Source: Glutamicibacter sp. PS
Lineage (GTDB): Bacteria; Actinomycetota; Actinomycetes; Actinomycetales; Micrococcaceae
Direction: 5' to 3'
NCBI GenBank assembly: GCA_031317595.1
Contig: JANCMB010000001.1
Span: 62,001 to 126,000 of the forward strand
Length of the DNA stretch: 64,000 bases
Made by a program: the position numbers and the translations under genes. Below are positions 58,833 through 64,000 of the stretch, in pieces (positions within the stretch are counted from its first letter, which is position 1; each line of letters opens with the position of its first letter). The notes under the pieces are model-generated. The model did not search any database. It was not told the DNA's origin and saw nothing but the letters and a program-made list of their open reading frames with translations.

Positions 58833-60157
58833 GCCGTAGCGCGCTGTGGGGAACGAATCGGGATTAGCAGTACGAGGCCAAGGAGCAGTACTGTCAGAAT
58901 CCCGAGGATCCCGTAGCGCTGCGCATGGCCCGGGGCGACAGTCGCACCTGCCCAGCTGATGGCCAGTGTAAAAAGCGCAGGTGCCAAAAACGATACGGCC
59001 CGCCCCGTTGTGGCGTAGAGGCCGAAGAGTTCGCCCTCACGTCCTGCCGGTGCTAACCGCGCGAGGAAGGCACGGGACGAGGACTGTGCAGGCCCCACAA
59101 AGAGGGTCAACAGCAATCCGAAAATCCAGAAGCCTGCAGGGCCGGGGGAGAAGAAGACACCAAGCCCGGCGACGAGCAGCCCGATGAGCGAAGCGACAAT
59201 AACCGCTTTAGGGCCGATGAGGTCGTCCAACCAGCCGCCGATGAGTGCGCCCGTGGCGGCAACGACGTTGCCGACGATTGCAAAGATAATGACCTGATCA
59301 AGTTCGAATCCGAAAGTGCCCGCCGCGATCACCCCGCCGAAGGTGAAAATAGCGGCCAGACCGTCGCGGAAAATAGCCGAGGAGCCAAGGAAAAAGACGG
59401 CGGTCCGGTCTTCCCGCCAGAGGTCACGGATTTTGCCGAACAACACGGCGTAGGAGCGGGAGAGCGGGATCCGCTGGCTGTGCGTGGCCGGACTTTCCGG
59501 GATGGTGAAGAACAACGGCAAAGCGAATAACAGAAACCAGCCGGCGCTAAAGAGCGCCACTAAACGGATATTCAATGAGGCCTCGGTCTCGGCGCCGGGC
59601 CAATCGAAGATGGGTTTCACGAAACCAAACAGCACGATCGACAAGGCCAGTATCCCGCCGACGTACCCCATCGCCCATCCGAAGCCCGAAACCTTGCCGA
59701 CGGTTTTTGGTGTGGAGATCTGGTTCAGAACGGCGTTGTAGTTAACCGTTGCAAATTCCGAGAATAGCGACATTGCTGCGATCAATCCGGCACCCAGCCA
59801 CAGAAAGCGCTCATCGGGAAGTACAAAGAAGCAGGCAGCGCAGGCGGCCACGACCAGTAGAGAATTGATTACCAACCATCGCTTGCGGCTCCCGGCCGCA
59901 TCGGAACGCATACCCGTAACCGGCACGAGTAGCACAATGCAGACCCCCGCTATCGTAAGTGCCTGGCCGAGAACCTGTGACGCGTGATCGCTACCCCCGA
60001 AGAGGTCGCTAGTCAGATACACGGTAAAGACGAAGGTCGTCATGACCGCGTTGATGGCCGCTTGGCCCCAATCCCAACTGGCCCAGGCGCATGTCACGCG
60101 GTTCAACCATCCCGTTTCGGGGCTTGGGGTGGGTGCCGCGGTCATCCGATTATCCAT
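58829..60157 (-). CDS. MFS transporter, UMF1/Atg22-like
   Basis: 442 aa with twelve helices. The opening [20 protein letters not shown] matches the UMF1 family signature (usually a DWANSAY-like motif), related to yeast Atg22, an amino acid exporter of the vacuole. Substrate of bacterial members is unknown. An internal ATG at 60145 could be the start. It has its own promoter region of 94 bp upstream beside the oxidoreductase gene. Confidence 0.85.
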   Translation of the reverse strand: MDNRMTAAPTPSPETGWLNRVTCAWASWDWGQAAINAVMTTFVFTVYLTSDLFGGSDHASQVLGQALTIAGVCIVLLVPVTGMRSDAAGSRKRWLVINSLLVVAACAACFFVLPDERFLWLGAGLIAAMSLFSEFATVNYNAVLNQISTPKTVGKVSGFGWAMGYVGGILALSIVLFGFVKPIFDWPGAETEASLNIRLVALFSAGWFLLFALPLFFTIPESPATHSQRIPLSRSYAVLFGKIRDLWREDRTAVFFLGSSAIFRDGLAAIFTFGGVIAAGTFGFELDQVIIFAIVGNVVAATGALIGGWLDDLIGPKAVIVASLIGLLVAGLGVFFSPGPAGFWIFGLLLTLFVGPAQSSSRAFLARLAPAGREGELFGLYATTGRAVSFLAPALFTLAISWAGATVAPGHAQRYGILGILTVLLLGLVLLIPIRSPQRATA

Positions 60158-60251
60158 GGACGAATGCTACCGGCTAGAAGCGTCGGGATGGTGAATAGCC
60201 GGTGCTGGCCGGATGTCCGCCGGTACTCTCGCCTGTTCGAGCCGGCGAGCG

Positions 60252-61262
60252 CTAGATTCGGTCCGCAGCATAGCGCAAGCCAATCTGCCGACGAATCTCA
60301 TCGAGGAGTTCCATGATGGCGATGCTCTGGGCGGACGGCAGCAAGTCACTCTGGGTGCGTCCGGTCTGAATGAGTTGTTCCAATTCGGCCGCCTGGAATT
60401 GCATGCCCCGGCCGGTGACTGACTGTTCGAAGCGCTCGAGAACATTGTCCATCCGGTCGTAGACCGTGAACGAGGTCGGCGTGTACCACACGGATTCGAT
60501 GTCGATCCATCCCTCGGTACCGATGATTACGGCCCGGTTCGCCCCGGGCGCATCGAGTTCGCAGTCGAGCATCGCTTGTTCGCCCGTGGGGTACTGGAAG
60601 ATCGTCGCGGTTTGGCGGTCAACTCCGGTGACGGTCATCGCGCCACTGGCCTGAATTGAACTGGGAGTACCCAACAAGTCCACCGCGAACGAGACCGGAT
60701 AAATTCCTAGATCGAGCAGCGCGCCGCCACCAAGCTCCAGCGCATTGAGTCGATGCCTTGGATCGGTGGGCAAACTCTGGTTGTGGCTAGCGACGACCTT
60801 ACGTAGCTGGCCAAGCTTGCTGTCGGCCACGATCTGCCGAATGCGCACCATATGTGGCAGGAAGCGAGTCCACATGGCCTCCAGAGCCACGAGACCGCGC
60901 TGCTGGGCTAGGTCGATAACCTCCCGGGCCTCGCGCGCGTTCATGGTGAAGGGTTTCTCCACCAAAACATGCTTCCCTGCATTCAAGGCGAGGAGCGCGT
61001 GCTCGTGGTGAAAAGGGTGTGGTGTGGCTACGTAGATGATGTCGACCGAAGGATCTGCCACGAGCTGCGCGTAGCTTTCATGCGCGGTGGGAATACCGAA
61101 TTTTTGGCTAAAGCGCTGACTTGCGTCCATAGTTCGGGAACCGACGGCTTGAACGATAAAACCGTTCTCGAGCAAATCCTGAGTTTGTAGTCCCGCGATA
61201 AGTCCTGTGCCCAAGATGCCCCAACGTAGACGGCCATCCGAGGCGCCGAGATTAGTGGTCAT
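60252..61262 (-). CDS. Gfo/Idh/MocA family oxidoreductase
   Basis: 336 aa with AAAGGA 7 bp before the ATG. The Rossmann motif GILGTGLIAGLQ is at the N-terminus, VEKPFTMNAREAREV is the EKP substrate-site motif, and the C-terminal half is the usual open beta-sheet domain. Members act on sugars, inositols or trans-dihydrodiols using NAD(P). Substrate not visible from context. Confidence 0.92.
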   Translation of the reverse strand: MTTNLGASDGRLRWGILGTGLIAGLQTQDLLENGFIVQAVGSRTMDASQRFSQKFGIPTAHESYAQLVADPSVDIIYVATPHPFHHEHALLALNAGKHVLVEKPFTMNAREAREVIDLAQQRGLVALEAMWTRFLPHMVRIRQIVADSKLGQLRKVVASHNQSLPTDPRHRLNALELGGGALLDLGIYPVSFAVDLLGTPSSIQASGAMTVTGVDRQTATIFQYPTGEQAMLDCELDAPGANRAVIIGTEGWIDIESVWYTPTSFTVYDRMDNVLERFEQSVTGRGMQFQAAELEQLIQTGRTQSDLLPSAQSIAIMELLDEIRRQIGLRYAADRI

Positions 61263-61593
61263 GGGTCCATCCTTTGATGCTGTTGTTGTGTTCGGCTAGC
61301 CCGCGATCCTTCCGCGGCGGATCGTGAGGGTCTGACAGCACACCGACCTGCTGAGAGCGGTACCTGTCTTCTGGGAGCCTAACTTAGTGAGACTCATCTG
61401 CGTAGGGCTAGTGGGCCGCAGCGGTGGAGTAGCCGGGCACATGTTTGGTCGATTTGTGACGCACCCGAACAAGTCCAGAGCCCGTAACTCCCAGTCGCAG
61501 CGGGAAACTTGCCGATCTGGCTGATAAAATAGATAATCCGGAGCACTCCGGACGTTGGACTCTGACCCCGCTCACCGTCGACAGAGGAGACGC
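61263..61593. other. Intergenic region upstream of mrpA with candidate promoter and operator
   Basis: The 331-bp gap has no credible gene. TTGCCG (61509-61514) and GATAAT (61532-61537) are 17 bp apart, a good sigma-70-type promoter. Directly after the -10 box, TCCGGAG-N2-CTCCGGA (61537-61552) is a perfect inverted repeat at the expected transcription start. AGAGGAGA lies before mrpA. Confidence 0.6.
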
Positions 61594-64000
61594 ATGCTTC
61601 TGCTACTGACCGCCCTTTTCGCGTGTGCCTTGTTGAGCCCGTTGATTTTTCGTCTCGCCAAGCGTAACGCGTTCTACATGGTGGCAGTGGTTCCAGCCGC
61701 GGGGTTCATCTGGTTGCTCACCCAGCTTCCGAAAGTTCTGGCGTCCGACCCGAGCGCCGGACATGCGGCCCCGAACGCACCACCGTCGATTAGCATCGAC
61801 TGGATTGCGGCCCTCAACATCGGCTTTAACTTCCGCCTTGACACCCTTTCCGCGGTGCTCTTGCTGCTGATTCTCGGTGTCGGCACGCTAGTGCTGATCT
61901 ACTGCGGGCGCTACTTCAAAAATGACGATCCGCAGATCGGTTCCTTCGCTGCAAAACTTGTTGCCTTCGCCGGTGCTATGACCGGACTTGTCACCGCCGA
62001 TGACGTGATGATCATGTTCATTTTCTGGGAGATCACGTCGGTGCTGTCCTACCTGCTCATCGGCTTCAGTCAATCGCTGATCAGCGCGCGTCGCTCTGCG
62101 CTGAGCGCACTGGTCGTGACGACCTTCGGTGGCCTCGCCATGCTTGCTGGGCTACTCATGCTTGGCGCCCAAGCCGGAAGTTACCAACTCTCCGAAATCT
62201 TGGCCGTATCGAGTCAGCTGGTGGCCGAGGGGGGTTACATTGACGTTGCGGTGGCGCTCATTCTGTTGGGCGCGTTGTCCAAGTCGGCACTGGTACCCTT
62301 CCATTTCTGGCTACCGGGGGCCATGGCCGCCCCCACCCCCGTCTCGGCCTACCTACACGCAGCGGCCATGGTCAAAGCCGGCGTATATCTGGTGGCTCGC
62401 TTGGCCCCTGGATTCGCGGAGACCACCTTCTGGCTGCCGCTGACCGTGGGACTCGGCTTGGTCACCATGCTGGTGGGCGGCTACCGGGCACTTCGTCAGT
62501 ACGACCTCAAATTGATTCTTGCTTTCGGAACCGTCTCGCAACTCGGGTTTATTATCGCCATTTTTGGCTTGGGGACCCCAGACGCCGGATTCGCTGCGCT
62601 CGCGTTGACACTCGCTCACGGCCTATTCAAAGCCACACTGTTTCTTGCCGTTGGCATCATCGACCACAACACCGGTACGCGCGATATTCGCCAGCTTTCC
62701 GGTCTGTCCAAGAGTATGCCGGTTTTGACCGTCACGGCGGGTATTGCCACGGCTTCGATGGCTGGGCTGCCGCTCATGCTGGGGTTCGTCGCCAAGGAAT
62801 CGGTATATGAGGCGGCCCTACATCTCGACGGCACGCTACGCCTGTGGGTGCTACCGGTGATCGTGTTGGGATCGGCGCTGACCATGGCGTATTCGCTACG
62901 TTTCATCGTCGGGGCATTCGGTCCGTCGAAACGGCAGAAAACACCTACCGCTTGCAAACGACCCACCCTGATCTTCCTCGCCCCACTATTTGTGCTGGCG
63001 GCCGCGACGATTGTGCTCGGTCTCTTCCCGGCCCCGGTTGAGCACTTGGTCCATAGCGCAGCGGGGGCATACAGCGGGCCTGTGAAAGTCCATCTGGCGG
63101 CCTTCTCCGGATTTAACTCCGCCTTGGCACTCAGCGTAGTTAGCATCGCGGTGGGTGTGCTGTTCTTCTGGCTTCGGCAACGTAGTGATACCGGTGCTCC
63201 GTTGCGTCGACTAGTGGTATCGGCCGAGGAACTGTATCGCGGTAGCGTAAACCTGCTGGACAAGGTCGCGATTTGGGTCACCGGTCGCACACAACGTGGT
63301 TCGCTGTCCTTCTACCTGGGTGTGATTCTGCTGGTGGCGCTCGTGGTGCCGCTCGGTATCGCACTACTGGTCGCCACCCCTTGGCCGACCGAGTGGGTGC
63401 TTTTCGATCATCCGGCGCAGGCTGTTATCGGTGCGATCATTATGGCCGGGGCTCTGATCGCCATTGTGGCCCCGAAACGTTTCATGGCCGTGCTGATGGC
63501 CTCGGTCAGCGGTTACGGGATGGTGGCGATCTTTGCCCTACAGGGTGCACCGGATCTGGCGCTGACTCAGCTTCTGGTCGAAACCATCGTTCTGGTCTCC
63601 TTTGTGCTCGCCTTGCGTGCCCTGCCGCGGCGTCTCTGGGTCGGGCTGACCAAGATTCATTGGGGTCGCGCGGCTATTGCCATCAGCCTTGCGGTGATGG
63701 TTGTGTACATCGCCATCGGCATGATGGCCGCGCGTACCGAAGCCCCCATTTCCTTGGCCTATCCGGATCTGGCCTACCACGAGGGGTACGGCAAAAACAT
63801 CGTGAATGTCGCCCTGGTGGATATCCGTGTGTGGGACACCTTCGGCGAAATCACTGTGCTTGCCGCGGCGGCCACCGGCGTGGCCTCGCTGATTTTCGTG
63901 ACCCGAAGCTTTGGTGCGAAGCGCCTGCGTGCCCACGAGGTTCAACCCGGGTCGATCGATCACGGATCCGAACCGATTGGCAGTCGGGGTGCCGAGCGAG
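61594..64000 (+). CDS. mrpA: Na+/H+ antiporter subunit A, MrpA (cut by window edge)
   Basis: 802 codons are open to the window end, with AGAGGAGA before the ATG. More than fifteen hydrophobic helices are visible. Conserved NuoL/MrpA motifs include FIFWEITSVLSYLLIGF, KSALVPFHFWLPGAMAAPTP and HGLFKATLFLAVG with the lysines and histidines of the proton path. The C-terminal part after about residue 620 has the extra MbhD-like segment (GAPDLALTQLLVETIVLV). It forms the Mrp sodium-proton antiporter with subunits that should follow outside the window. Confidence 0.95.
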   Translation, partial: MLLLLTALFACALLSPLIFRLAKRNAFYMVAVVPAAGFIWLLTQLPKVLASDPSAGHAAPNAPPSISIDWIAALNIGFNFRLDTLSAVLLLLILGVGTLVLIYCGRYFKNDDPQIGSFAAKLVAFAGAMTGLVTADDVMIMFIFWEITSVLSYLLIGFSQSLISARRSALSALVVTTFGGLAMLAGLLMLGAQAGSYQLSEILAVSSQLVAEGGYIDVAVALILLGALSKSALVPFHFWLPGAMAAPTPVSAYLHAAAMVKAGVYLVARLAPGFAETTFWLPLTVGLGLVTMLVGGYRALRQYDLKLILAFGTVSQLGFIIAIFGLGTPDAGFAALALTLAHGLFKATLFLAVGIIDHNTGTRDIRQLSGLSKSMPVLTVTAGIATASMAGLPLMLGFVAKESVYEAALHLDGTLRLWVLPVIVLGSALTMAYSLRFIVGAFGPSKRQKTPTACKRPTLIFLAPLFVLAAATIVLGLFPAPVEHLVHSAAGAYSGPVKVHLAAFSGFNSALALSVVSIAVGVLFFWLRQRSDTGAPLRRLVVSAEELYRGSVNLLDKVAIWVTGRTQRGSLSFYLGVILLVALVVPLGIALLVATPWPTEWVLFDHPAQAVIGAIIMAGALIAIVAPKRFMAVLMASVSGYGMVAIFALQGAPDLALTQLLVETIVLVSFVLALRALPRRLWVGLTKIHWGRAAIAISLAVMVVYIAIGMMAARTEAPISLAYPDLAYHEGYGKNIVNVALVDIRVWDTFGEITVLAAAATGVASLIFVTRSFGAKRLRAHEVQPGSIDHGSEPIGSRGAER

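Noticed and set aside
1-64000. CRISPR array, insertion sequence, prophage, integron or defence island
   Set aside because: No spaced direct-repeat array, transposase, integrase or phage gene is visible; gene content and base composition are uniform chromosomal type.

Overview
The window looks like ordinary chromosome from a high-GC Gram-positive actinobacterium, most likely a Micrococcaceae member (Arthrobacter or Glutamicibacter type). The protein families support this: an AGAO-like copper amine oxidase, Tat and lipobox secretion signals, an S14-L33-L28 operon without zinc-binding cysteines, a CopD-CtaG fusion and a bifunctional-type dCTP deaminase. Frequent GTG/TTG starts and GC-rich codons also fit. 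I see no insertion sequence, prophage, CRISPR array, rRNA or origin. The placement is inferred from protein flavour, not from a marker gene.

Left part (1-13.8 kb): an aromatic/primary amine utilisation locus comes first (Cu amine oxidase cut by the window edge, TetR regulator, FeaR-like AraC regulator, APC permease, aldehyde dehydrogenase). A minus-strand group of a BNR-like lipoprotein, a DUF6153-like protein, a HtaA-domain protein and a membrane protein follows. Next is a beta-alanine/omega-amino-acid type module (class III aminotransferase and methylmalonate/malonate semialdehyde dehydrogenase) divergent from a PucR regulator, then a shikimate dehydrogenase-like gene.

Middle (14-34.4 kb): an MFS transporter, GH3 beta-glucosidase and TetR gene form a glycoside operon. 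A long acyl-CoA dehydrogenase lies convergent to it. A tripartite tricarboxylate transporter (tctCBA) is divergent from a CitA/CitB-type two-component system. A DAHP synthase is preceded by a candidate attenuator whose short leader peptide contains Trp-Tyr-Ser-Tyr-Phe. A putrescine-type module completes this part: Lrp regulator and class III aminotransferase on one strand, and a Tat-lipoprotein polyamine-binding protein plus ABC transporter on the other.

Right part (34.5-64 kb): MarR regulator; rpmB-rpmG-rpsN lacking zinc-ribbon cysteines; DUF1992 protein, SDR and HU. A copper-handling cluster follows (small His-containing membrane protein, CopC, PCu(A)C chaperone, Tat DyP peroxidase, CopD-CtaG fusion, lipoprotein, thioredoxin-NHL protein). 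After it come an MFS exporter, a membrane-anchored protein, a HerA-like ATPase, a polar amino-acid ABC transporter, an AEC transporter, tRNA-Gly(CCC), an SseB-like protein, class I fumarase, a VanY-type peptidase, dCTP deaminase, a UMF1-like MFS protein, a Gfo/Idh/MocA oxidoreductase and the first 802 codons of mrpA.

The most interesting signals are regulatory. They are a 17-bp direct repeat with a 21-bp period upstream of the amine permease (AraC-type operator geometry), the aromatic leader-peptide attenuator with mutually exclusive pairing modules before DAHP synthase, an inverted repeat embedded in a candidate promoter of the copper cluster, and four of seven convergent gene junctions overlapping by exactly CTAG. 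I did not find a convincing new multi-gene system.
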